A DNA stretch of 64,000 nt from Nocardia camponoti. Its GTDB lineage: Bacteria > Actinomycetota > Actinomycetes > Mycobacteriales > Mycobacteriaceae. The stretch spans positions 637,570 to 701,569 of the forward strand of contig NZ_BMMW01000001.1 of NCBI RefSeq assembly GCF_014646135.1, given 5' to 3'. Each line of letters opens with the position of its first letter. Within the stretch, counting starts at the first letter, position 1. The position numbers and the translations under genes are program-made. This document shows positions 33,358 through 40,920 of the stretch, piece after piece. The notes under the pieces were generated by a model. The model saw only the letters and a program-made list of their open reading frames with translations. It did not search any database and was not told the DNA's origin.

Positions 33358-34101
33358 TTAGCGGGGCAGTAACCCGGTAAGCCAGCTCATCGCGTCGGCA
33401 GCGTTCTCCACGCTGCGCGCCCCAGCGGGCAGCGGCGGCCGATCGATCAGGATCACCGGAACGCCAGCGGTGCGTGCGGCGGCGAGTTTCGCTTCGGTTT
33501 GGTCGCCGCCGCTATTTTTGGTGACGATCACGTCGATGCGATGGTCTGACATCAGCACAAGCTCGTCGTCGAAACTGAACGGCCCGCGCGCGAGCAGCAC
33601 CTTATGCCGGGGCGGCAGCGGGGCGCTCGGCGCGTCGATCGCGCGAATCACGAAGTGGCGGTCGGCACGGTCGGCGAACGCGCCAACGCCCTGCCTGCCG
33701 ATGGTGAGCAGCACACGTTCCCCATGCGGCGTCAATGCCTTTGCGGCAGCGGCCAAGTCGGGCACGATGGTCCACAGGTCGCCCGGCTGACGTCGCCACG
33801 CGGGCCTGCGCACATGCAGCAAGGGGACGCCCGCAAGGGCTGCGGCGTCGGCGGCGTTGGCCGTGACTTGCGCGGCGAACGGGTGTGTCGCGTCCACGAC
33901 GGCGTCGATCGCGTTGTCGGTCAGCCAGTGTCGGAGACCCTCGACGCCTCCGAAACCGCCGATCCGAACCGCGCCGACAGGCAACCGCGGGTTGGCAACC
34001 CGACCGGCGAGCGAGGACACGATGTCGAGTCCCCGCTCGTCGGAACAGATCCGAGCCAGCTCGCGGGCTTCGCTCGTGCCGCCGAGGATCAGGACTTTCA
34101 G
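33358..34101 (-). CDS. cobK: Precorrin-6A reductase CobK, probable CTG start
   Basis: NADPH-dependent reductase of precorrin-6A. The frame from GTG at 34020 would lack the nucleotide-binding N-terminus. Reading upstream in the same frame gives LKVLILGGTSEARELARI before VSSLAGRVANPRLPVG, a typical CobK start. The only possible codon there is CTG at 34099-34101, whose last two bases are shared with the TGA stop of the upstream gene (CTGA). With that start the protein has 247 aa, the normal family length. Other signs: VDATHPFAAQVTANA and TKNSGGDQTEAKLAAAR (about 185-200). It is coupled to the small secreted-protein gene. Confidence 0.9.
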   Translation of the reverse strand: MKVLILGGTSEARELARICSDERGLDIVSSLAGRVANPRLPVGAVRIGGFGGVEGLRHWLTDNAIDAVVDATHPFAAQVTANAADAAALAGVPLLHVRRPAWRRQPGDLWTIVPDLAAAAKALTPHGERVLLTIGRQGVGAFADRADRHFVIRAIDAPSAPLPPRHKVLLARGPFSFDDELVLMSDHRIDVIVTKNSGGDQTEAKLAAARTAGVPVILIDRPPLPAGARSVENAADAMSWLTGLLPR

Positions 34102-34703
34102 GGCTGCCCGCTGAAGTAGGCCGATCCCGAGTCGATCAGCGGCTGCCCGCCCGCGACGAGCAGACCGATCACGCCGCCGACGATCGCGCCGGGCACGATG
34201 CCGACGATCAGGCCGAACACACCAATGAACGCGCCGATCAGCGCGCCCGTGATACCGCCGGTCGACGCGCGCTGCAGTTCAGCCATGAACCATTCCTGCG
34301 AGCTGATGTCTTTGAGCTTCGACTCGCCGGCGGTGGGGGTGAGCGTGAGCTGGGTACCGTCGGCCGAAACTGCTGCGGCGATCGGAACCTGCTGGTTGCC
34401 GAGGCTCGCGGTAAGCGGCACCGACGCGACGACAGCGCCGTCGGCGTTGCGCAGAGTGGCGGTTGCCTTGTCCGTGTCGAGCGTGAACGCGCCGCCGGTG
34501 ACGGTGGTGACCACGGATTTGCCCGCGTCGGCCAACGCGGTCGTGTAGTTGACGCCATGATCAACACCACGCACACCGGGCGCGGGCGCCGCGGGGGCGG
34601 AAACGCTGGGGGCGGGTGCTGGCTCAGCGAAGGCGGGGGCGGCCGCGATGCCCGTCGCGGCGATGGCCAGCAACGCGGGAGCGGTGAACTTCGAGTACTT
34701 CAT
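34098..34703 (-). CDS. Secreted or membrane glycine-zipper protein of unknown function
   Basis: 201 aa. Seen: a Sec-type signal peptide (MKYSKFTAPALLAIAATGIAAAPAFA, given here only as charged start, hydrophobic core and AFA cleavage site near residue 26), an Ala/Pro-rich spacer, a beta-rich domain (about 55-130), and a C-terminal Gly/Ile/Val segment with GALIGAFIGVFGLIVGIVPG that looks like a glycine zipper. Similar small exported proteins are common in Mycobacteriales. ATG at 34703 with GGAGAG upstream; the longer frame to 34808 lacks support. It stands where cobM is found in M. tuberculosis and overlaps cobK. Confidence 0.65.
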   Translation of the reverse strand: MKYSKFTAPALLAIAATGIAAAPAFAEPAPAPSVSAPAAPAPGVRGVDHGVNYTTALADAGKSVVTTVTGGAFTLDTDKATATLRNADGAVVASVPLTASLGNQQVPIAAAVSADGTQLTLTPTAGESKLKDISSQEWFMAELQRASTGGITGALIGAFIGVFGLIVGIVPGAIVGGVIGLLVAGGQPLIDSGSAYFSGQP

Positions 34704-34985
34704 ACGACTCTCCATCGTGGAAATCGAACCGAGGGTAGTTACTCGGAACGCGCCCGACCATACCCCTGAGTCATGCGAACTACACCTCCGGTTCGTGACT
34801 TTCGACAATGCCCCGTGGCTGGGACAACGAGTCCGCCGTGATCTGCGTGTGACCTTTCCGTGACCGTCGCGACGCGCCGAAGCGGTGTCTCACCAGCACC
34901 TTTTACACCGTATCTGGAGTCACATTCAGGTAGGTTTCGCGCGCGGTTTCGACCATCGGGAAATCGCGTATGAACTTTATGAACT
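34704..34985. other. 282-bp gap with a short tandem repeat
   Basis: No supported gene lies between the secreted-protein gene and cobL. A 9-base unit, GAACTTTAT, is repeated twice at about 34973-34990 and runs into the cobL stop. The rest should contain the promoter for the secreted-protein/cobK pair. Confidence 0.5.
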
Positions 34986-36398
34986 TTATTGGGACGGCTT
35001 CGTCACGACCCATTGCGCCACAGGCAGGTGCGGACGCCACGCGGTGAAGCCGCCGAGAGCTTCGCCGCGATAGATCTGAAACTTGCGTAGCGCGCCGCCG
35101 TGGACGCGGGCCCAGTCGAGCAGCCGCGCTTCCGACTCAGCGGTCACCGCGTTAGCAACAAAGCGGCCACCGGGGCGCAGACGCGCCCAGCAGGTGTCGA
35201 ACACGTCAGGCTGGGTGAGGCCGCCACCGAGGAAGATCGCGTCCGGGTCGGCGCGGTATTCGGTTGCGGTAGCTGGGAATTCGCCCGCGACGGTGATGGC
35301 GGGGACGCCGAGCGCCGTCGCGTTGGTGCTGATCTGACCGCGACGACTCGCGACGCGCTCGAAAGTGACGGCGCGGCAGGACGGGTTCGTGCGACACCAC
35401 TCGATCGCGATCGTTCCCGAGCCGCCGCCTACGTCCCAGAGCAGTTCACCGGGAGCCGGGGCGAGGGCGCTGAGCGTGAGCGCGCGGACTTCGGCTTTGG
35501 TGAGTTGGCCGTCGCCGGTGAAGGAGTCGTCGGGGAGACCCGGGGTGCGCGTGCGGCGCGGGAAGGCGGGGTCGGCGGTGGCTTCGATCGCGACGAGGTT
35601 GAGGGGGTCGCCTGGCGCGTGGGGCCAGGCGCTCGCGGTGCCGAGCAGGTGGCGTTCGCGCGGACCGCCGAGTTGTTCGAGAACGGTGAGGGTCGACGGT
35701 CCGAAACCGTTGTCGCACAACAGTTTCGCGATCTCGGCCGGACTCTGCTCGGACTCGCTGAGCACGAGGAGGCGAGCGCCGTCGGAGAGCGCTGCCACGA
35801 TGGCGGCGAGCGGTCGCGCGACGACGCTGAGCACCGGGGTATCGGCGAGCGACCAGCCCAGGCGCGCGCAGGCGAGCGAAGCGGACGACGGGTGCGGGAA
35901 CACGGTTAGCGCGGCGGGGCCGACCAGTCGCGCGAGGGTGGTGCCGATGCCGAAGAACATCGGGTCGCCGCTAGCGAGGACCGCGATCACGCGATTCCTG
36001 TTCTGGCGCAACAGGTCTGGAAGCGCGGGAAGGAGCGGAGTCGGCCAGCTGAAGCGCACGGGCCGAATGCCGGGTGATCCGTGCGAAGCTGCGGCCCGCT
36101 CGTCGCTGCCTGCAGAGTCTCGGGGCGTCGGCAGAGGGGGCGCATCGACGGATTCGCATTCGGCGGGCGCACCACCTGCGCTGCTGGGAATCGTCAGGGA
36201 CTCGCTGCCCGATGCACGCGACGTCCGGGTCCGGAATTCCGCTAGCTCGGACGGCAGGAGGTCGAGTTGACGTCGACCGCCAAAGATGATGTCCGCGTTG
36301 GCAAGTGCCGCTTTCGCTGACTCACCCAATCCCGCCCAACCGTCCGCGCCGATCCCGACAACCGCGATCGGCTTGCCCGTCCAATCGACCTCGCTCAC
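34986..36398 (-). CDS. cobL: Precorrin-6Y C5,15-methyltransferase (decarboxylating) CobL
   Basis: Bifunctional enzyme: the CbiE-like half methylates C-5 and the CbiT-like half methylates C-15 with loss of carboxylate at ring C. 470 aa, longer than usual. CbiE part with IAVVGIGADGW, VLASGDPMFFGIG and VFPHPSSASLACARLGW; CbiT part (from about 290) with DVGGGSGTIAIEWCR (SAM binding) and FLGGGLTQPDVFDTCW. A Ser/Ala/Pro/Asp-rich insertion of about 55 residues (about 57-112) breaks the CbiE half. GTG at 36398 overlaps the SDR stop (GTGA) and is preferred over TTG at 36416. Confidence 0.93.
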   Translation of the reverse strand: MSEVDWTGKPIAVVGIGADGWAGLGESAKAALANADIIFGGRRQLDLLPSELAEFRTRTSRASGSESLTIPSSAGGAPAECESVDAPPLPTPRDSAGSDERAAASHGSPGIRPVRFSWPTPLLPALPDLLRQNRNRVIAVLASGDPMFFGIGTTLARLVGPAALTVFPHPSSASLACARLGWSLADTPVLSVVARPLAAIVAALSDGARLLVLSESEQSPAEIAKLLCDNGFGPSTLTVLEQLGGPRERHLLGTASAWPHAPGDPLNLVAIEATADPAFPRRTRTPGLPDDSFTGDGQLTKAEVRALTLSALAPAPGELLWDVGGGSGTIAIEWCRTNPSCRAVTFERVASRRGQISTNATALGVPAITVAGEFPATATEYRADPDAIFLGGGLTQPDVFDTCWARLRPGGRFVANAVTAESEARLLDWARVHGGALRKFQIYRGEALGGFTAWRPHLPVAQWVVTKPSQ

Positions 36399-37144
36399 CG
36401 GGGCATCCGCCGCCAAATCGACTGTGGGACAACGCGAGTGATCGCGGCAAGCACACGCAACGGGCCGGGGATCCAGACGCGGGCCTTCCCCTTGCCCAGT
36501 GCCTTCACTACCGCGTCAGCGACCTGGTCGGGGGTGCTCGACAGCGGCGCCGGCGTCATGCCGGTTGTCATGCGGCCAATCACGAAACCTGGTCGCGCCA
36601 AGAGTAACTGGACGCCGGTGCCGTGCAACGCGTCACCGAGGCCCGACGCGAACCCGTCGAGTCCCGCCTTCGCCGACCCGTACACGTAGTTCGCGCGCCG
36701 CACCCGCACGCCCGCGATGGAACTGAACACGATGAGCTGGCCAGCGCCCTGCGCTCGCATGAGGTTCGCCAGCGTCGTGAGCACGCTGACCTGGGCTACG
36801 TAGTCGGTGTTGACCACCGCGACCGCGTGCGCGGGGTCGGCCTCAGCGCGCTCCTGGTCGCCGAGGACACCGAAGGCGAGGACCACCGTCGCGAGTGGGC
36901 CATGTTCGGCGACGAGCTTGTCGAACAGCGGCGCGTGGCTGGCGATGTCGTCGGCATCGAATTCGACCGGGTGCACGGCCGACGCGCCCGCCGCAACGAC
37001 GCGCGCGGTTTCGGCGGCGAGGTCATCGGAGCGGCGCGCGGCGAGAATCACCGACCGACCTGGTGCGAGCCGAACCGCGATCTCAAGCCCAATCTCGCTG
37101 CGCCCACCGAGCACAAGCACCGGCCCACTACGTTGCGTACCCAT
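36395..37144 (-). CDS. Short-chain dehydrogenase (DprE2-like SDR)
   Basis: NAD(P)-dependent oxidoreductase, 249 aa. Seen: a cofactor motif VLVLGGRSEIGLEIA (about 8-22, with GGxSxIG in place of the classical GxxxGxG), AFGVLGDQE, SSIAGVRVRRANYVYGSAKAGLDGF (in part) with catalytic Ser, Tyr and Lys, and a C-terminal helix ending SIWRRMPR. The pattern is close to DprE2 (epimerase partner in decaprenyl-arabinose synthesis), but M. tuberculosis has such a paralogue, Rv2073c, in the same place next to cobL. Its substrate is unknown. ATG at 37144. Confidence 0.82.
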   Translation of the reverse strand: MGTQRSGPVLVLGGRSEIGLEIAVRLAPGRSVILAARRSDDLAAETARVVAAGASAVHPVEFDADDIASHAPLFDKLVAEHGPLATVVLAFGVLGDQERAEADPAHAVAVVNTDYVAQVSVLTTLANLMRAQGAGQLIVFSSIAGVRVRRANYVYGSAKAGLDGFASGLGDALHGTGVQLLLARPGFVIGRMTTGMTPAPLSSTPDQVADAVVKALGKGKARVWIPGPLRVLAAITRVVPQSIWRRMPR

Positions 37145-37215
37145 GCGTGCCAGTCTTCCACCCGTACGACAACGGGCAGAAGCCACCGGTTGTCTGGGCG
37201 ACTACCGTCAACCCC

Positions 37216-37614
37216 ATGTCGACCCCGTCCGTGCACCTCTCCCCCGCCGCGCTTGAGTTCGTCAACGACCGCCACCTCGCCACCCTCACGACCCTGCGCG
37301 CCGACGGCACCCCGCACGTCGTCGCGGTCGGCTTCACCTTCGACCCCGAAACCGGCATCGCGCGCGTGATCACCGACGGTGCGTCAGTCAAAGCGCGCAA
37401 CGCGCGGAAGAGCGGCTACGCGGCGGTCAGCCAGGTGGACGGCGCACGCTGGATCACCCTCGAAGGCCCCGCGACCGTCCTCACCGAACCCAACGACGTC
37501 GGCGAAGCCGTCGCGCGCTACACCCAGCGCTACCGCGTGCCACGCGAGAACCCGACGCGCGTCGTCGTCGCGATACAGGTCCGCAAGGTCCTCGCGTCCC
37601 CCAGCTTGCGGTAG
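37216..37614 (+). CDS. PPOX-class F420-dependent enzyme (Rv2074-like)
   Basis: 132 aa split-barrel flavin/F420 protein. Seen: HLATLTTLRADGTPHVVAVGF (in part, about 20-40), a phosphate-binding-type VKARNARKSGYAAV (about 58-71) and a tail RVVVAIQVRKVLASPS. It matches the TIGR03618-type family and the position of Rv2074, which has been reported to reduce biliverdin with F420H2. The activity here is an inference. ATG at 37216 is seven bases after TACCGT, so the transcript may be leaderless. Confidence 0.8.
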   Translation: MSTPSVHLSPAALEFVNDRHLATLTTLRADGTPHVVAVGFTFDPETGIARVITDGASVKARNARKSGYAAVSQVDGARWITLEGPATVLTEPNDVGEAVARYTQRYRVPRENPTRVVVAIQVRKVLASPSLR

Positions 37615-37860
37615 TCCTGCGGCGGACTGCCACGCGTCCTGGCGACGGTCGGCCGCCTCTTGCCAGTCGCGCGCTGGTCAGTGTGTCTGCCCGCCGAGCG
37701 ATGAGTCCGCTGCGGATACGCCGCCCTCTCGTCGCCCGGTCGCCGTGCGGCCTGCGCTGGCCGCCCGGCGTGACACCGACCGAGCGGTCAGTCCGCTGCG
37801 GGATACGCCGCCCTCCCGGTCGCTTGCCCGGTGGTCTGGGACGTTCCGCCTGCCTGAGTA
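37615..37860. other. 246-bp gap with an imperfect direct repeat
   Basis: Between converging genes. A unit beginning AGTCCGCTGCGG and including ATACGCCGCCCTC occurs at 37702-37738 and again at 37790-37832, about 88 bases apart. I see no gene or clear terminator. The region may be decayed coding DNA or a local duplication. Confidence 0.5.
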
Positions 37861-38985
37861 TTAGAGCTGCGTCAACCCGTGCGGGCGCTTGTTCATCGAC
37901 TCAACCCCGTCATCGGTGACGACAACGATGTCCTCGATTCGCGCACCCCACTCACCTCGGAAATAGATCCCCGGCTCGATGCTGAACGCCATGCCCGGTT
38001 CCAGCACGAGGTCGTTGCCCGCGACGATGTAGGGCTCCTCGTGCACCGAAAGCCCGATTCCGTGGCCGGTGCGGTGGACGAACGCGTCGCCGAAACCCGC
38101 TTCGACCAGCACGTCGCGCGCGGCGGCGTCGATCGACTCGGCCGTCACACCCGGGCGCACAGCGGCGACCGCCGCCGCCTGCGCCGCCTCCAACACCGCG
38201 AGCCTCGACGCCACTTCAGCGCTCGGTTCACCAAGCACGTAGGTGCGGGTCGAATCGGAGTAGTAGCCAGGCTCGACCGGGCCGCCGATGTCGATGACGA
38301 CAACGTCGCCCGCTTCGATCACCCGATCTGACACCAGATGGTGCGGATCAGCACCGTGCGGGCCGGACCCGACGATCACGAACGCGGCCTCGGTGTGGCC
38401 TTCTTCGATGATCGCGGCGGTGATGTCGGCACCGACCTCGGCCTCAGTGCGGCCAGGGCGCAAGAACTCGCCCATGCGCGCATGGACACGGTCGATCGCG
38501 GCACCGGCCCGCCGCAACGCGTCCAGTTCCGCGTCGTCTTTGGTCATCCGCAACGTGCGCAGCACCGGCGTCGCCGACACCGGCAGCGAGCCGAAACGGG
38601 CAGCGAGCGGCAACAAATGCAGGGCGGGCATGGTGTCGGTGACGGCGACGCGCGCGTCAGCGGGCAGCGCGTCACGCACGAGGTCATACGGGTCAACACC
38701 ATCAACCCAATCGACAACGCGCAACCCAAGCTCGCCAACCGCCGACCCGTTCAGCGACGCCAATTCCAACGTCGGAAGCACAACCGTCGGCGTCGACCCG
38801 TCAGCCGGAATGATCAAGACCGTGAGTCGTTCGAAGGAATCGGCGGCCGAACCAACCAAATACCGCAGGTCAGGGCCCGGCGTGATGAGCAACGCGTCGA
38901 CGTTTGCGGCGCGCGCGGCATCAGCGGCACGGGCAAGCCGGTCGGCGTAAACCTTCACATCGAACCTCGCATCGGAAGCGCTCAT
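37861..38985 (-). CDS. Xaa-Pro aminopeptidase-type M24 metallopeptidase (PepE-like)
   Basis: 374 aa, cytosolic two-metal peptidase releasing N-terminal residues next to proline. Seen: a creatinase-like N-terminal domain (about 10-145), and a pita-bread domain with [22 protein letters not shown] (in part; the two Asp ligands), [17 protein letters not shown] (His ligand and catalytic His), FSIEPGIYF (Glu) and ARIEDIVVV (Glu). All five ligands are present. It takes the place of Rv2089c (pepE). ATG at 38985; the upstream frame to 39042 has no ribosome site. Divergent from the exonuclease gene. Confidence 0.9.
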   Translation of the reverse strand: MSASDARFDVKVYADRLARAADAARAANVDALLITPGPDLRYLVGSAADSFERLTVLIIPADGSTPTVVLPTLELASLNGSAVGELGLRVVDWVDGVDPYDLVRDALPADARVAVTDTMPALHLLPLAARFGSLPVSATPVLRTLRMTKDDAELDALRRAGAAIDRVHARMGEFLRPGRTEAEVGADITAAIIEEGHTEAAFVIVGSGPHGADPHHLVSDRVIEAGDVVVIDIGGPVEPGYYSDSTRTYVLGEPSAEVASRLAVLEAAQAAAVAAVRPGVTAESIDAAARDVLVEAGFGDAFVHRTGHGIGLSVHEEPYIVAGNDLVLEPGMAFSIEPGIYFRGEWGARIEDIVVVTDDGVESMNKRPHGLTQL

Positions 38986-39051
38986 GGGCCCGACGCTACC
39001 AATGCACGGGCCAGCACGCTGTTTCCAGACACGCACGGGCACAATCGAACG

Positions 39052-40008
39052 GTGACCATCGACGAGTCAACGCCCGGCCCCCTCCTGCTGCTCGACGGCG
39101 CCAGCCTGTGGTTTCGCGCCTTCTACGGCATCCCCGACAAACTCAGCGCCGCCGACGGCAGGCCCGTCAACGCGGTGCGCGGGTTCACCGACATGGTCGC
39201 TTCGCTCATCACGAAGTTCGAACCCAGTCGCGTTGTTGTCGGCCTAGATCTGAACTGGCGCCCCGACTTTCGCGTTGACCTCGTCCCGTCGTACAAAGCG
39301 CATCGTCTCGCCGCCGACGCCGCTCCCGGTACCGAGGAAGTACCCGATCGCCTGACGCCCCAGGTCGAGATGATTCTCGACATCCTCGACGCGGCGGGCA
39401 TCGCGACCGGCGGCGCCGACGGACTGGAGGCCGACGACGTGCTCGGCACCCTCGCCACACAGGAACGCACGTCGCCGGTTGTCGTCGTGAGCGGCGACCG
39501 CGACCTGCTCCAACTCGTCCGCGACGAACCAACGCCGCAGGTCAGGGTCCTCTACGCGGGGCGCGGGCTAGCGAAAGCCGAACTGTTCGGGCCAGCCGAA
39601 GTCGCCGCGAAATTCAATGTGCCTGAGGTGAACGCGGGCCCGGCTTACGCGCAAATGGCGACGCTGCGCGGCGACGCATCCGACGGCCTGCCCGGCGTCG
39701 CGGGCATCGGCGACAAATCGGCGGCCCAGCTGATCACGAAATTCGGTTCACTCGACGCGCTCATGGCCGCCGTCGACGATCCGTCGTCAGACCTCGCGAA
39801 GGGCGTGCGTGCGAAACTTGTTGCCGCGCAAGACTATTTAGCAGCCGCCGCGCCCGTCGTGCGTGTCGTGACCGACGCCGACGTCGATCTGTCGCGCCCA
39901 GACACCCTGCCGAGCGAACCCGTCGACAGGGAGCGCCTGCTGAAACTCGCCACCGAGTTCAACGCCGAAAGCCCAGTGAACCGACTCATCAAAGCCATGC
40001 GTCGCTAA
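39052..40008 (+). CDS. 5'-3' exonuclease (PolI N-terminal / FEN-like)
   Basis: 318 aa stand-alone flap/5' exonuclease. Seen: [15 protein letters not shown] (metal Asp), [17 protein letters not shown], the metal cluster [14 protein letters not shown] (about 124-137), [12 protein letters not shown] and the helix-hairpin-helix [21 protein letters not shown] (in part, about 205-225). All acidic ligands are in place. It is separate from a polymerase, as Rv2090 is. GTG start at 39052 gives VTIDES. Likely role: removal of flaps or RNA primers, or a backup to PolI. Confidence 0.9.
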   Translation: MTIDESTPGPLLLLDGASLWFRAFYGIPDKLSAADGRPVNAVRGFTDMVASLITKFEPSRVVVGLDLNWRPDFRVDLVPSYKAHRLAADAAPGTEEVPDRLTPQVEMILDILDAAGIATGGADGLEADDVLGTLATQERTSPVVVVSGDRDLLQLVRDEPTPQVRVLYAGRGLAKAELFGPAEVAAKFNVPEVNAGPAYAQMATLRGDASDGLPGVAGIGDKSAAQLITKFGSLDALMAAVDDPSSDLAKGVRAKLVAAQDYLAAAAPVVRVVTDADVDLSRPDTLPSEPVDRERLLKLATEFNAESPVNRLIKAMRR

Positions 40009-40013
40009 CCGCG

Positions 40014-40047
40014 TCGGGCCCGCCCACGCGAACGTGAACGGGCCCGA
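40014..40047. terminator. Bidirectional terminator-like hairpin
   Basis: TCGGGCCCG (40014-40022) pairs with CGGGCCCGA (40039-40047). It lies in the 57-base gap between two converging genes, six bases after the exonuclease stop. AAAA follows on the plus strand. No T-tract, as is common in Actinobacteria. Confidence 0.6.
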
Positions 40048-40065
40048 AAAGCGTTGTGCCACAGC

Positions 40066-40827
40066 CTAGCTGGGGCGACCGACCTCGTAGGTGCCGTCGT
40101 CCTTGGTGACCTTGACCTGAACCTTCTTCTGCTCGCCGCTGACCTTGAGGTCGCAGCTGAAGGTGTGGTCGACCTCGACCTGCTGACCCGACGGGCACTT
40201 CACATCAGCGACATCAGCGATGCCGTAAGAATCCTTGAGCACTCGCGCGACGCCCGACTGCACGGCAGCCGAATCGAGCTCGTCCGACGACATGACGACC
40301 AGAATCAGGCCGATAATCGCGGCAATAACCGCGACAGCACCAATGCCTAGGCCGATGATCAGGCCCTTGCTCTTCTTGCCACCCTGCGGGGTGAGCGGGG
40401 GCTGCTGCGGCGGCCACTGACCCTGCGGCTGCTGGGGCGCACCCCACTGCTGCTGGCCCGGCTGCGGCTGCGCCTGGGGCTGACCCCACTGCTGCGCCTG
40501 CGCGGCGGCAGCTTGGGCGGCCCAATCCTGTTGCTGCGGTTGCTGACCCCACTGCTGCTGCGGGTGCTGCGGCGCGCTCTGCTGGGGCGCACCCCACTGC
40601 TGAGCGGGCTGCTGCGGCTGTCCCTGCTGCGGCTGACCCCACGGGTTCGGTGCCTGCTGCTGGGGCTGGGCGTTCGGATCGCCCCAGTGCTGGGTGGGCT
40701 GCGCCTGCGGCTGCCCCGGTGCCCCACCCCACTGCGGTGCCGCGCCAGCGCCTGGCTGCCCGCCCCACACCTGGGTCGGATCGTTGTTCCCCTCCCCAGG
40801 GCCATTCGGTCCATACGGGCCGCTCAT
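40066..40827 (-). CDS. Membrane-anchored DUF4333 protein with Gln/Trp/Pro-rich N-terminus
   Basis: 253 aa. Seen: a long cytoplasmic low-complexity N-terminus (about 1-150) built of repeats such as QQWGAPQQ and WGQPQ, a single membrane helix (about 158-180, IIGLGIGAVAVIAAIIGLILVV in part), then an extracytoplasmic DUF4333 domain with two cysteines (VKCPSGQ and FSCDLKV) that could form a disulfide. It stands where Rv2091c is in M. tuberculosis, downstream of helY. Function unknown; a cell-envelope role is inferred from the topology. ATG at 40827 with GGAGGCGAG before it. Confidence 0.8.
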   Translation of the reverse strand: MSGPYGPNGPGEGNNDPTQVWGGQPGAGAAPQWGGAPGQPQAQPTQHWGDPNAQPQQQAPNPWGQPQQGQPQQPAQQWGAPQQSAPQHPQQQWGQQPQQQDWAAQAAAAQAQQWGQPQAQPQPGQQQWGAPQQPQGQWPPQQPPLTPQGGKKSKGLIIGLGIGAVAVIAAIIGLILVVMSSDELDSAAVQSGVARVLKDSYGIADVADVKCPSGQQVEVDHTFSCDLKVSGEQKKVQVKVTKDDGTYEVGRPS

Positions 40828-40920
40828 CCACTCGCCTCCACTCGCATAGTTATACAAACGATAGCCCCCCGCGCCATGCACGGTCGGTACGCGAAGAAAT
40901 CAAATCACACCGTAGGTGAC

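Noticed and set aside
40400..40780. CTGCTG/GGGGC-type repeats
   Set aside because: They encode the Gln/Trp/Pro-rich segment of the DUF4333 protein; not an independent repeat element.
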